Assembly (NCBI GenBank): GCA_029203165.1
Contig: CP119308.1
Span: 1,116,001-1,180,000 of the forward strand
DNA length: 64,000 nt
Direction: 5' to 3'
Source of the DNA: Candidatus Microbacterium colombiense
GTDB taxonomy: Bacteria; Actinomycetota; Actinomycetes; Actinomycetales; Microbacteriaceae
The translations under genes and the position numbers were made by a program. Below, in pieces: positions 1 through 7,746 of this stretch. Under the pieces are notes generated by a model. That model did not search any database. It worked only from the letters and a program-made list of their open reading frames with translations, and had not been told where the DNA came from. The number at the start of each line of letters is the position of its first letter. The stretch's first letter is position 1.

Positions 1-1
1 G

Positions 2-745
2 TGGATCGACGCGGTGGTGGGCGGCGGCGGGCTGCTGCAGCTGCCGATGTTGCTTCTCATCCCCGGGATCTCGCCGGTGCAGGCGCTCGCGACGAACAAG
101 TTCGCCTCGGTGTTCGGCACGGCCACGAGCAGCGTCACCTACTACCGCCGCGCGAGACCCGACATCCGCACCGCGCTGCCGATGGCGGGGATCGCGCTCG
201 CCGGATCGTTCGGCGGGGCAGCGGTGGCGACCGTGCTGCCGTCCGCCGCCTTCAAGCCGATCATCGTCGTCGCGTTGCTCGCCGTCGCGCTGTTCACAGC
301 GTTCCGGCCGCAGATGGGTGCGTCCACGTCGCTGCGCTTCCAGGGGCACAAGCACCACATCATGGCCGGCGCCGCGGGGCTCGCCATCGGCTTCTACGAC
401 GGCATGATCGGCCCGGGGACGGGCACGTTCCTGGTGATCACCCTCGTCGCGCTCCTGGGCTACGACTTCCTCCAGGCGAGCGCCAAGGCCAAGATCGTGA
501 ACTTCGCGACCAACCTCGGCGCGCTGCTGCTGTTCATCCCGCACGGATCGGTGCTCTGGCTGCTGGGCGGCATCCTGGCCGTGGCGAATGTGGCAGGCAG
601 CTACCTCGGTTCGCGGATGGCCATCTCACGCGGCACGAAGTTCATCCGCGTGGTCTTCCTGATCGTGGTGATCGGGCTGATCGCGAAGCTCGGCGTCGAC
701 GTGTGGAACGAGAACATCCAGCCCGCACTCGCGTCGCTCCGCTGA
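2..745 (+). CDS. TauE/SafE (TSUP) family membrane exporter, 5'-truncated by the window edge
   Basis: Membrane protein of the TauE/SafE (TSUP, DUF81) family, whose members are proposed to move sulfite, sulfoacetate or other organo-anions across the cytoplasmic membrane. The frame is open to the left edge (first codon read is Trp at 2-4), so the true start lies outside the window; 247 residues are visible. The two internal family repeats can be seen: GGGGLLQLP near the visible N-terminus and GFYDGMIGPGTGTFLV in the middle, each leading into strongly hydrophobic helices. It converges on aspS, with a shared hairpin between the two stops. The substrate cannot be read from the sequence. Confidence 0.88.
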   Translation, partial: WIDAVVGGGGLLQLPMLLLIPGISPVQALATNKFASVFGTATSSVTYYRRARPDIRTALPMAGIALAGSFGGAAVATVLPSAAFKPIIVVALLAVALFTAFRPQMGASTSLRFQGHKHHIMAGAAGLAIGFYDGMIGPGTGTFLVITLVALLGYDFLQASAKAKIVNFATNLGALLLFIPHGSVLWLLGGILAVANVAGSYLGSRMAISRGTKFIRVVFLIVVIGLIAKLGVDVWNENIQPALASLR

Positions 746-749
746 ATGC

Positions 750-785
750 GAAGAGACCCCCGGCCATGCGGCAGGGGGTCTCTTC
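750..785. terminator. bidirectional intrinsic terminator between TauE/SafE gene and aspS
   Basis: Inverted repeat: GAAGAGACCCCC (750-761) pairs with GGGGGTCTCTTC (774-785), 12 bp perfect with a 12-nt loop. It lies 4 nt after one stop codon and about 20 nt from the other, so it can end transcripts from both strands. The A/T ends of the stem give short U tracts in either direction. Confidence 0.85.
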
Positions 786-804
786 GGCAGAGTGACGGCG
801 TGGC

Positions 805-2586
805 TCAGGCCTCGTCGTCCTCGGGCTCGAAGTCGACACCGGCCTCGGCGCGCTGCGCGTCGGTGATCGGTGCCGGGGCGGAGGTCAGCGGGTCGAAGCC
901 GTTGCCCGACTTCGGGAACGCGATGACCTCGCGGATCGAGTCGGTCTTGGTGAGGTGCTGCAGCACGCGGTCCATGCCGAGCGCGATTCCACCGTGCGGC
1001 GGGGCGCCGAACTTGAAGGCGTCGAGCAGGAAGCCGAACTGCTCGTCGGCCTGCTCGTCGCTGATGCCCATGACTTCGAACACGCGCTTCTGCACGTCTT
1101 CGCGGTGGATGCGGATGGACCCGCCGCCGAGCTCGGAGCCGTTGCACACGATGTCGTACGCGTAGGCGAGAGCCGAACCGGGGTCGGTGTCGAACGTGTC
1201 CTGGAACTCGGGCTTGGGCCCCGTGAACGCGTGGTGGACGGCGGTCCATGCGCCGGCGCCGACCGCGACGTCGCCGGAGGCCACGGCATCCGCGGCGGGC
1301 TCGAACATCGGCGCGTCGACCACCCAGGTGAACGCGAACTCATCGGGGTTGAGGTAGCCGAGGCGGCGACCGATCTCGACGCGTGCGGCGCCGAGGAGGG
1401 CGCGGCTCTCCTTCGTGGCGCCCGCGGCGAAGAACACGCAGTCACCCGCTTCTGCGCCGACGAGTGCGGCGAGTCCGGCCTGCTCGGCCTCGGACAGGTT
1501 CTTGGCTGCGGGGCCGCCGAGCGAGCCGTCTTCGTTGAAGAGCACGTAGGCGAGGCCACGCGCACCGCGCTGCTTGGCCCAGTCCTGCCAGGCGTCGAGC
1601 TGCTTGCGGGGCTGGCTCGCGCCGCCGGGCATGCGCACGGCGCCGACGTATTCGGCCTGGAACACCCGGAACGGCGTCTCGGCGAAGTACGAGGTCGCCT
1701 CGACGAGCTCGAGGCCGAAGCGCAGGTCGGGCTTGTCGGAGCCGTACTTGGCCATCGCCTCGGCGTAGGTCATGCGCGGCAGCGGGGTCGCGACCTCGAC
1801 GCCGATCGTGGCCCACATCGCCCGGATGAGCGACTCCATCAGCGTGATGACGTCTTCCTGGTCGACGAAGCTCATCTCGATGTCGAGCTGCGTGAACTCC
1901 GGCTGACGGTCGGCGCGGAAGTCCTCGTCGCGGTAGCAGCGTGCGATCTGGAAGTACTTCTCCACGCCGCCGACCATGAGCAGCTGCTTGAACAGCTGCG
2001 GCGACTGGGGGAGGGCGTACCAGCTACCCGGGCTCAGGCGTGCGGGAACCAGGAAGTCGCGGGCGCCTTCCGGCGTCGAACGCGTGAGCGTCGGAGTCTC
2101 GACCTCGGTGAAGTCCTCGGCGTGCAGCACGTCGCGGATCGCCTTGTAGACGTTCGAGCGCAGGCGCAGAGCGGAGGCCTGCGCGGGACGGCGCAGGTCG
2201 AGGTAGCGGTACTTGAGGCGCGCCTCTTCTCCCACGGTCTCGGTCTCGGCGAGAGCCGTGGACACCTGGAAGGGGAGGGGAGCGGACTCGTTCAGCACCT
2301 CGACATCGGCGGCGATGAGCTCGATCTCGCCGGTCGGCAGGTTCGGGTTCGCGTTGCCGTCCGGACGCTTCGAGACCTCGCCCGTGACCTTCAGCACGAA
2401 CTCGTTGCGCAAGGGGTGGGCGATCTCCTCGTCGCGGATGACGACCTGGGCGATGCCCGACGCATCGCGCAGATCGATGAATGCCACTCCTCCGTGGTCA
2501 CGACGCCGATCGACCCACCCCGTGAGGGTGACGGTCTGACCGATGTGCGAGGCATCCAGTGAGCCTGCCGAGTGGGTGCGAAGCAC
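805..2586 (-). CDS. aspS: aspartyl-tRNA synthetase
   Basis: Class IIb synthetase charging tRNA with aspartate; 593 residues, the usual bacterial length. An N-terminal OB-fold anticodon domain (about 1-105, GWVDRRRDHGG at 23-33) precedes the catalytic core with QSPQLFKQLLM (194-204), motif 2 RCYRDEDFRADRQPEFTQ (216-233), the bacterial GAD insertion, and motif 3 GGIALGMDRV near the C-terminus. His31 is the residue associated with non-discriminating AspRS in other bacteria, so it may also charge tRNA-Asn for the GatCAB route; that is inference. GTG start preceded by AGAAGGAA. A TAGAAT box at 2631-2626 on this strand may be its -10. Confidence 0.97.
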   Translation of the reverse strand: MLRTHSAGSLDASHIGQTVTLTGWVDRRRDHGGVAFIDLRDASGIAQVVIRDEEIAHPLRNEFVLKVTGEVSKRPDGNANPNLPTGEIELIAADVEVLNESAPLPFQVSTALAETETVGEEARLKYRYLDLRRPAQASALRLRSNVYKAIRDVLHAEDFTEVETPTLTRSTPEGARDFLVPARLSPGSWYALPQSPQLFKQLLMVGGVEKYFQIARCYRDEDFRADRQPEFTQLDIEMSFVDQEDVITLMESLIRAMWATIGVEVATPLPRMTYAEAMAKYGSDKPDLRFGLELVEATSYFAETPFRVFQAEYVGAVRMPGGASQPRKQLDAWQDWAKQRGARGLAYVLFNEDGSLGGPAAKNLSEAEQAGLAALVGAEAGDCVFFAAGATKESRALLGAARVEIGRRLGYLNPDEFAFTWVVDAPMFEPAADAVASGDVAVGAGAWTAVHHAFTGPKPEFQDTFDTDPGSALAYAYDIVCNGSELGGGSIRIHREDVQKRVFEVMGISDEQADEQFGFLLDAFKFGAPPHGGIALGMDRVLQHLTKTDSIREVIAFPKSGNGFDPLTSAPAPITDAQRAEAGVDFEPEDDEA

Positions 2587-2715
2587 GGAGAATTCCTTCT
2601 GATCTGCGAAAGGGTGAACCCGCCCATTCTACGCGGGCGGGCGCTGCCTTCCCGGCGCGGGACGGATCGTCAGTATGATCACCACGACACAGCCATCACA
2701 CAGAAAGGGTGCACC

Positions 2716-3090
2716 GTGGACTCCAACGGCATCGCCGATCTCTATGCATCGATCTTCTCCGGCACGACCGGTCTGATCACGCTCGCCTTCTACGTCCTGG
2801 TCGTGATCGGCCTGTGGAAGGTGTTCACGAAGGCGGGCTACCCCGGCATCCTCGCGATCATCCCGATCGTGAACATCGTCATCCTCGTGCGCATCGCCGG
2901 GATGTCAGGATGGTTGGCTCTGCTCTACATCATCCCGATCGTCGGCTTCGTGTTCGGCATCATCGTGGCGATCCGGCTCGGTGAGCGCTTCGGCAAGGGC
3001 GGGCTGTTCTCGTTCTTCCTGCTCTTCGTCTTCCCCTACATCGGCTATCTGATCCTCGGGTTCGGGGACTCCCGCTACAGCAAGGCGTGA
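2716..3090 (+). CDS. DUF5684-type small membrane protein
   Basis: A 124-residue, very hydrophobic protein with about four membrane segments and the pattern of DUF5684 proteins (GLWKVFTKAGYPG, then IIPIVNIVIL, then IGYLILGFGDSRY at the end). No enzymatic residues stand out; the family has no settled function. The GTG start was chosen because AGAAAGG sits 6-7 nt upstream and the first membrane segment follows directly; an in-frame ATG at 2572 would overlap the divergent aspS start. A possible TATGAT -10 lies at 2674-2679. Only 1 nt separates its stop from the next gene, so the two are co-transcribed. Confidence 0.85.
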   Translation: MDSNGIADLYASIFSGTTGLITLAFYVLVVIGLWKVFTKAGYPGILAIIPIVNIVILVRIAGMSGWLALLYIIPIVGFVFGIIVAIRLGERFGKGGLFSFFLLFVFPYIGYLILGFGDSRYSKA

Positions 3091-3091
3091 C

Positions 3092-3721
3092 GTGCCGGCG
3101 ACGCGCTTGCACCTCGTCCGCCACGGCGAGGTGCACAATCCCGCCCGTGTGCTCTACGGGCGGCTGCCCGATTATCACCTGAGCACGGCGGGGCGTCGCA
3201 TGGCGCAGGCGGCCGCCGATCATGTGGCCCTGCTGGATCGGCCGGTCGCCGCCCTGTACTCGTCGCCGTTGGAGCGAGCGCAGGAGTCCGCGGAACCCTT
3301 CGCCGCACGCTTCGACCTGGTGCCCGAGATCGACATCCGCATCATCGAGCCGACGAACGTGTTCGAGGGCACGCAGATGCGACGTTCGCTGATGAATCCG
3401 CTCAACTGGTGGCATCTGCGCCAGCCGTCGCTGCCGAGCTGGGGTGAGCCGTACTCGTCGATCGCGGAGCGGATGCTGAGCGCCATGGGCGAGGCCTGGC
3501 ATGCGGCCGACGGCGGCGATGTCGTGATGGTCTCGCACCAGGCGCCGATCTGGATCACGCATCTCCGGGTCGCCGGACTACCGCTGCGGCACGACCCGCG
3601 CACGCGCCGGTGCGCACTCTCGAGCGTGACCTCGTTCGAGCTGGTCGGCGACGTCTGGCGCGAGGTCGACTACGCCGAGCCCGCCACGACAGACGGTGCC
3701 GTCGACGTCGGAGCCGTCTGA
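3092..3721 (+). CDS. histidine phosphatase family protein (phosphoglycerate-mutase-like)
   Basis: A 209-residue member of histidine phosphatase branch 1. The RHG catalytic motif is RHGEVHN (10-16), with His11 as the expected phospho-acceptor; a second conserved His occurs in SHQAPIW (about 149). The protein probably dephosphorylates a small metabolite; the substrate is unknown. GTG start one nucleotide after the preceding stop. In mycobacteria a phosphatase of this type (Rv0525) directly precedes the thioredoxin-ccdA-resB-ccsA cluster. Here the matching cytochrome c genes start only at 13.17 kb, which suggests that the DNA between is a later insertion. Confidence 0.92.
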   Translation: MPATRLHLVRHGEVHNPARVLYGRLPDYHLSTAGRRMAQAAADHVALLDRPVAALYSSPLERAQESAEPFAARFDLVPEIDIRIIEPTNVFEGTQMRRSLMNPLNWWHLRQPSLPSWGEPYSSIAERMLSAMGEAWHAADGGDVVMVSHQAPIWITHLRVAGLPLRHDPRTRRCALSSVTSFELVGDVWREVDYAEPATTDGAVDVGAV

Positions 3722-3744
3722 CGCGCACCCGGCACGGAGCGGGG

Positions 3745-4650
3745 TCAGTGCTCTGAGGCGAGCAGTGACTGGATGATGCCGACCGCGGCGAGCTGGCCCG
3801 CTGTCGCCGCCATCATCACGGCCGCCATGGGGCCGGGGAGCGCCGCGCGATGGGCGAGGTCGCCGGCCGCGTACACGCCGGCACGCGACGTGCGCCCGAA
3901 GTCGTCGATCTCGACGGCCCCGGATTCCAGCATCCCGAGCCCGAGCCGGGCCGCGAACGGAGCGCGCTGGCGCATCGCGCCGGCGGCGATGAAGATGCCT
4001 GCCACCGCGAGCTCAGCCGCATCGGTGCGCACCACCGCTCCCGTCTCGGATGCCGACACCGAGGTGACGACCGACGTGCTCACGCGCGCGCCCCGGGCTT
4101 CGAGTGCCGTGACTTCGTCGCCGGTGAACGGCACACCCGCCGGGACGACGGTGATCTCGCTGACGATCCGTCCGAGCAGGCCGATCAGATGCTGTGCGCG
4201 TGCCGCCTCGCCGATCACCGCGATCGGCAGACCGGCGTGCTCGTGGCCGTCGCAGAACGGACACGCGAAGGCACGCACACCCCACAGCGCCGAGAGGCCA
4301 TCCACCTCCGGCAGGTCGTCGACGACACCGGTCGCCAGGATGATGTTCCGAGCCGCCGCCGAAGATCCGTCGGCGAGCGTCACGAGGAAGTCGCCCTCGA
4401 CCCCGGAGATCCCCTCGACGCGACCGTCACGGATCTCCACATCGTCGTAGGCGGCGAGCTGGTCGCGGGCCGTCGCGCGGAACTCCGCCGGAGGCGTGCC
4501 GTCGTTCGCGATCACGTTGTGCATGTGCAGCACCGTGCCGTTGCGGTATTCGCCCGAGTCGACGAGCAGCGTCGCACGATGCATCCGCCCGAGGGTGAGT
4601 GCGGCCTGGAGGCCGGCGGGCCCGGCGCCGATCACGATCGCGTCATACAT
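3745..4650 (-). CDS. FAD/NAD(P)-dependent disulfide oxidoreductase, thioredoxin-reductase-like
   Basis: Flavoprotein of 301 residues with the low-molecular-weight thioredoxin reductase layout: FAD Rossmann motif IGAGPAG (7-13), redox-active CPFC (Cys130, Cys133) followed by DGHEHAG, a poorly conserved NADP-site (VIGEAARA), and GVYAAGDLA near the C-terminus that contacts FAD. CPFCDGHE is typical of the TrxR-like oxidases and reductases that act on small thiols as well as thioredoxin. Start at the ATG in front of YDAIVIGAG, preceded by GGAAGG; a longer frame to 4716 would run through the divergent promoter. It is divergent from a MerR gene, which probably activates it. Confidence 0.88.
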   Translation of the reverse strand: MYDAIVIGAGPAGLQAALTLGRMHRATLLVDSGEYRNGTVLHMHNVIANDGTPPAEFRATARDQLAAYDDVEIRDGRVEGISGVEGDFLVTLADGSSAAARNIILATGVVDDLPEVDGLSALWGVRAFACPFCDGHEHAGLPIAVIGEAARAQHLIGLLGRIVSEITVVPAGVPFTGDEVTALEARGARVSTSVVTSVSASETGAVVRTDAAELAVAGIFIAAGAMRQRAPFAARLGLGMLESGAVEIDDFGRTSRAGVYAAGDLAHRAALPGPMAAVMMAATAGQLAAVGIIQSLLASEH

Positions 4651-4701
4651 GGGAGGGATCCTTCCGCTCTTCGGTCTTGCGTCTCGCTTGCGTTCCCGGA
4701 C

Positions 4702-4732
4702 AGTCTGTGACTTCATGTCAACATGAAGTCAA
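4702..4732 (-). promoter_or_regulatory. MerR-type promoter with stretched 19-bp spacer and perfect dyad
   Basis: On the minus strand, -35 TTGACT (4732-4727) and a -10-like CAGACT (4707-4702) are 19 bp apart. The spacer holds a perfect 10-bp inverted repeat, TGACTTCATG (4708-4717) and CATGAAGTCA (4722-4731), around TCAA. Over-long spacers with a central dyad are the mark of MerR-activated promoters. The dyad covers the ATG of the divergent merR-type gene, so regulator binding could also shut off its own expression. Confidence 0.8.
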
Positions 4733-5136
4733 ATGATCGGCATCCGTGGTCCGTCGGCGACGTCGCCGCCCGCTTCGATCTGCCGACCAATGTGCTGCGG
4801 CACTGGGAGACCGTCGGCCTGCTCCGACCGGCGCGGGACTCCGCCGGCCGTCGTCGGTACGGGGAGGACGAGGTGGTGCGCATCGCCGTGATCCAACGCA
4901 GCAAGGCCGCTGGCATGAGTTTGGATCAGATCGCCGTGCTGCTCGACGATGAGAGCGCCGGTCGGCACCAGGTGCTGCAGGAGCATCTGGACGACCTCGA
5001 TCGCCGGATGGAGGAGATGCGGCGCTCGCGGGAGATGACCGAACATGCGATGCGCTGCCGGTCCCATGACATCGCCACCTGCCCAAGGTTCCGCGAGGGG
5101 GTCGCCGACATCATGACGCGCTTCGAACGTCGCTAG
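4723..5136 (+). CDS. MerR family transcriptional regulator
   Basis: A 137-residue MerR regulator. The N-terminal winged helix-turn-helix is clear (WSVGDVAARFDLPTNVLRHWE, about 9-29, then GLLRP and RRYGEDEV), followed by a long dimerisation helix (about 80-110) and a short C-terminal tail with two cysteines, Cys112 and Cys120, that could sense thiol or electrophile stress or a metal. It probably controls the divergent disulfide reductase through the 19-bp-spacer promoter. There is no Shine-Dalgarno sequence before the ATG, which lies inside the operator dyad; this and the lack of an alternative start suggest a leaderless or weakly translated message. Confidence 0.88.
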   Translation: MKSNDRHPWSVGDVAARFDLPTNVLRHWETVGLLRPARDSAGRRRYGEDEVVRIAVIQRSKAAGMSLDQIAVLLDDESAGRHQVLQEHLDDLDRRMEEMRRSREMTEHAMRCRSHDIATCPRFREGVADIMTRFERR

Positions 5137-5233
5137 CGACGTCCCCGACCGGCTGATCAGAGGGGCACAGGTAGTGCACCGTGCGGTGCTCTCAAGGCCC
5201 GCTCGAGCCGACCAAGCGTCAGGGGTGGTGAAT

Positions 5234-5274
5234 GCGATCCGATTCGTCGGATGGGGGCCGGCGAATCGGATCGC
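5234..5274. terminator. strong hairpin between merR-type gene and small ORF
   Basis: GCGATCCGATTCG (5234-5246) pairs perfectly with CGAATCGGATCGC (5262-5274), and four more pairs (one G-T) extend the stem to 17 bp with a 7-nt loop. It lies between two convergent genes (stops at 5136 and 5335) and probably ends transcription from both. The rest of 5137-5334 holds nothing that I recognise. Confidence 0.65.
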
Positions 5275-5334
5275 GCCGAAGTTATCTCAGGATGGACTCC
5301 GGCGGGCGCAGCTCCGATTCGGGTCTGGGGGACC

Positions 5335-5649
5335 CTACGTGGGGGTTACATTCTGAGCTGGCTGGCTTCGGGGCTGACGACGCGGTGAGAGTGGTCCACC
5401 GGTGGCGATCTCGTCCGCACGATCCAAGAGGCGCGACGCGAACGTTCTCATCTTTTCGGGGTCGAGACCCTCGGCGCCGGGGAGTTCGGCTGGCAAGTCG
5501 CACGCGACGAGCAACATCTCTGCAGCCTCGCGTAGCGTCTCCGCTCTCCGATATCGCTCGCTCCGATTCGTGGCAGTAACTGGCGGCCGCTGGTCCGCCA
5601 CGGCGGGGGGATCCTCGTTCGACGCTCCGCTCAGAGAGTCGTTGTGCAC
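5335..5649 (-). CDS. small hypothetical protein
   Basis: A 104-residue frame of unknown function. The middle (SERYRRAETLREAAEMLLVACDL, then LDPEKMRTFASRLLDRADEIA) has the charge pattern of two amphipathic helices and reads like real protein; the ends are Pro/Ser/Arg-rich and probably disordered. The GTG start at 5649 lacks a well placed Shine-Dalgarno (GAGG is about 19 nt away), so the start is uncertain. Upstream lies a good promoter (TTGGAA, 17 bp, TAGATT) with a 30-bp palindrome at its start site, facing a TetR-family gene. That placement makes it the likely target of that regulator. Confidence 0.4.
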   Translation of the reverse strand: MHNDSLSGASNEDPPAVADQRPPVTATNRSERYRRAETLREAAEMLLVACDLPAELPGAEGLDPEKMRTFASRLLDRADEIATGGPLSPRRQPRSQPAQNVTPT

Positions 5650-5671
5650 GCGGGCTGATTCATGGCATCCT

Positions 5672-5701
5672 CATTTCGACATACGTTCGTCTGTCGAAAT
5701 G
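5672..5701. promoter_or_regulatory. 30-bp near-perfect palindrome, operator resembling an ArpA/ScbR-type ARE box
   Basis: CATTTCGACA (5672-5681) and TGTCGAAATG (5692-5701) are exact inverted copies; the 10 bp between (TACGTTCGTC) are also mostly self-complementary, giving 28 of 30 matching positions. The core ACATACG...CGTCTGT resembles published autoregulatory elements bound by gamma-butyrolactone receptors. It lies 96 bp before the TetR-family start and covers the predicted transcription start of the opposite-strand small ORF. Confidence 0.7.
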
Positions 5702-5730
5702 AATCTATCAGCGATGCATCGGTCTTCCAA
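5702..5730 (-). promoter_or_regulatory. sigma-70-type promoter toward the small hypothetical ORF
   Basis: Minus strand: -35 TTGGAA (5730-5725), 17-bp spacer, -10 TAGATT (5707-5702). The expected start falls in the 30-bp palindrome immediately downstream, so a bound repressor would block it. Confidence 0.55.
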
Positions 5731-5796
5731 CTCTGCGGCAGTCTCGTGGTGCAACACGAAATCACGGATTGCGGACCTAGCGGGTACCGTTCATAG

Positions 5797-6444
5797 GTGG
5801 GTTCCCGATCTGAGCAGAAGGCGGCAACGCGAGAGAGCATCCTCCTCGCCGCCGCACGGCAGTTCGCCCAGCATGGCTACGCGGGAACCTCAATCGCGGG
5901 GATCGCCGCGGTGATGGACAAGCCGAAGTCCGCGCTGAGCTACAGCCAGTTCCGCTCGAAGCTCGATATCGCCAATGCGATTGTGGAACGCCAACTCGAG
6001 GTGTGGAAGTTGCTCATCGAGTGCGTCGAGCGCATCGAAGCCGGTCTGCCACGCTTCCTCTCTCTCATCGCCAGCGCAGCGGCGGATGTACGAACGAGCC
6101 CGTTCGGCCCGGCGGCAGTCCGCCTCATCCTCGAAAGCCACGGCCAGGGCCTCTTCGACCTGCCTTACACCGGACAAAGTTGGTTCGACTATGCAAGCAC
6201 GCAGGTCAGCGAAGCCGTCGCCCTCGGGCAATTGCCCCAGAGTGCCGATCCGCGCGAGGTCGGCGACCTCATCTTGAGCGCCAGCTTCGGGATCTACGAA
6301 GCCAACAAGAACGGATTCCACCTCGTCGATCCCGACCGTGCACTCCGAACGCTCTGGGCAGGGCTGCTCAGAGAATTCGGACTCGTCGACGCGGGGGCCA
6401 TTTTCAGCGCAGTGCGCGTGGTCACCCTCGATCCCGGCGACTGA
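5797..6444 (+). CDS. TetR family regulator of the gamma-butyrolactone-receptor (ArpA/ScbR) type
   Basis: A 215-residue TetR-fold repressor. The N-terminal HTH is at about 11-58 (TRESILLAAARQFAQHGY, then TSIAGIAAVMDKPKSAL). The ligand domain has the spacing and signature of ArpA/ScbR-like autoregulator receptors, notably LIECVERIEAGLPRFLSLI followed by SPFGPAAVRLILES; in Streptomyces such proteins bind gamma-butyrolactone-like signals. GTG start, with TACCGT (5785-5790) exactly 6 nt before it and no Shine-Dalgarno, fits a leaderless mRNA. No AfsA-type signal synthase is nearby. The 30-bp palindrome upstream is the likely operator. The subfamily assignment is made by eye and needs a profile search. 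Confidence 0.75.
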   Translation: MGSRSEQKAATRESILLAAARQFAQHGYAGTSIAGIAAVMDKPKSALSYSQFRSKLDIANAIVERQLEVWKLLIECVERIEAGLPRFLSLIASAAADVRTSPFGPAAVRLILESHGQGLFDLPYTGQSWFDYASTQVSEAVALGQLPQSADPREVGDLILSASFGIYEANKNGFHLVDPDRALRTLWAGLLREFGLVDAGAIFSAVRVVTLDPGD

Positions 6445-6508
6445 CCGATCTCTGGATTCGCTGTTCCCGAGCGCGAAAGGCCGGCTGGGCGCTCGTGCGC
6501 CTGGCTAC

Positions 6509-7537
6509 TCAGGTCGCTCGCGGGGCGGCGATCGACGCTCGTTCGATGACTGGCATCGGCAGGAGCGTCTCGCCTGCTCGCTCGCCCGACAAGAGCAATT
6601 CGACAGCTGTCCGCCCCATCGCCTCATGCGGGAGAGCGAGGGTCGTGAGTCCTGGCCTCAGATAGGCTGCCACCTCGTCGTTGTCGAACGAGACGATCGA
6701 GATGTCATCAGGGACCGACAATCCCAATTCGGCAATGGCCTGGTATGCGCCGAAAGCGAGGCGGTCGTTCATGCACAGCAGAGCTTTCACGTCGTCTCGA
6801 CGCTCGAGGAGTGCCTTCGTCGCTGCGTAGCCGGGCTCGGGCTCCCACAGCCAAATCGACTCTTCCGCAACGAACTCTAGATTCCGTTCTGCCATCTCCG
6901 ATCTGACGCCGCGAACGCGCCGTGCGACGGTGGCAGATCGAAAAGCATCCTTCTCGACCGTGTCGCTCTGGCCGATGAGGGCGATTCCGGCGCGATGCCC
7001 CTGCTCTGCCAGGAGACGGACGGCCATGCGACCTCCCGTCTCTTCGTCTGGGAGTACAGACACATGATGGTGCGCGTTCGTCGCATTGAGCATGACGACC
7101 GGGGTGCCGGCGGGGACCGAAGGCACGAAGAGTTCGCGGGCGCGCATCGTCGCGAAGACGATTCCATCCACCTGTCGGTCGAGCACCGCAGCGATGGCCT
7201 CCGTCTCTCGCTTCGGCTCCCCACCGGTCTCGAGCACGAGCACGACATGCCCAGCCGCTTCGGCGGCCTCCAGGGCCCCCTTGATCAGACCACTCGCGAA
7301 TCGCGTGGTGGCGACCACGTCTGAGATGAACCCGATCGTGTGCGTCTTGTCGGTGCGGAGGCCTCGCGCCGCGACGTTCGGGCGGTAGCCGAGCTCCTCC
7401 GCGGCTGCGATCACTCGGTCATGGGCGGCCTGCGACAGTCGAGTGTCCGGACGACCGTTCAGAATCATCGAGGCCGCGGCGGAGGACAGCCCCGCTCGTT
7501 TGGCGACGTCGGCCAGAGTGACGCGTTTGCTGGACAT
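6509..7537 (-). CDS. LacI family transcriptional regulator of the sugar operon
   Basis: A 342-residue LacI/GalR repressor: N-terminal HTH and hinge (VTLADVAKRAGLSSAAASMILNGR, about 6-29, and YRPNVAARGLR), then a periplasmic-binding-protein-like effector domain (IGFISDVVATTRFASGLIKGA to the C-terminus, with CMNDRLAFGAYQAI and ISIVSFDND). Start at the ATG before SSKRVTLAD, with AAGGAAGG upstream; the frame could be extended to 7645 but the extra residues do not look coding. It is divergent from the binding-protein gene of the ABC operon and very probably controls it. Effector expected to be the imported sugar or its breakdown product. Confidence 0.92.
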   Translation of the reverse strand: MSSKRVTLADVAKRAGLSSAAASMILNGRPDTRLSQAAHDRVIAAAEELGYRPNVAARGLRTDKTHTIGFISDVVATTRFASGLIKGALEAAEAAGHVVLVLETGGEPKRETEAIAAVLDRQVDGIVFATMRARELFVPSVPAGTPVVMLNATNAHHHVSVLPDEETGGRMAVRLLAEQGHRAGIALIGQSDTVEKDAFRSATVARRVRGVRSEMAERNLEFVAEESIWLWEPEPGYAATKALLERRDDVKALLCMNDRLAFGAYQAIAELGLSVPDDISIVSFDNDEVAAYLRPGLTTLALPHEAMGRTAVELLLSGERAGETLLPMPVIERASIAAPRAT

Positions 7538-7592
7538 TTCACCTTCCTTGAGGACTTCCGAAGCGTACCGGTCGAGGTCGCAGGAGACACAC

Positions 7593-7644
7593 TTGACTTT
7601 CCGCGGAACGGTTGCAATAGTGAGTCTGCTTAATCCATTCAGCA
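7593..7644 (+). promoter_or_regulatory. promoter of the sugar ABC operon with LacI-type operators
   Basis: -35 TTGACT (7593-7598), 17 bp, -10-like AATAGT (7616-7621). A perfect palindrome TTCCGCGGAA (7599-7608), with the central CG usual for LacI-family sites, lies between the boxes. An 18-bp imperfect dyad from TGCTTAAT to ATTCAGCA (7627-7644, 14 of 18 positions) sits at the start site. Either could bind the divergent LacI protein. Confidence 0.55.
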
Positions 7645-7746
7645 AGGAGCTCCTCCCTCGCCGATGTACCCGATCTGCGGCGATCAGGAGGAGTCGTCAG
7701 TCCGGAAAGCATCCTGCACAATCACTTTGGACAAAGGAGTCATCAG

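Noticed and set aside
955..2562. Long open frame on the strand opposite aspS
   Set aside because: High-GC shadow frame: it is fully contained within aspS, rich in Arg/Gly/Val/Glu without motifs, and has no promoter or ribosome site of its own.
5631..5840. Minus-strand 69-codon frame ending in MNQPACTTTL
   Set aside because: It crosses the promoter and the 30-bp palindrome and ends just after the best Shine-Dalgarno; more likely the edge of the 5335-5649 frame than a gene.
5797..6444. A complete gamma-butyrolactone biosynthetic or antibiotic cluster around the receptor-like gene
   Set aside because: Neighbouring genes are a LacI-sugar operon and a MerR-reductase pair; no AfsA, PKS or NRPS genes are present.
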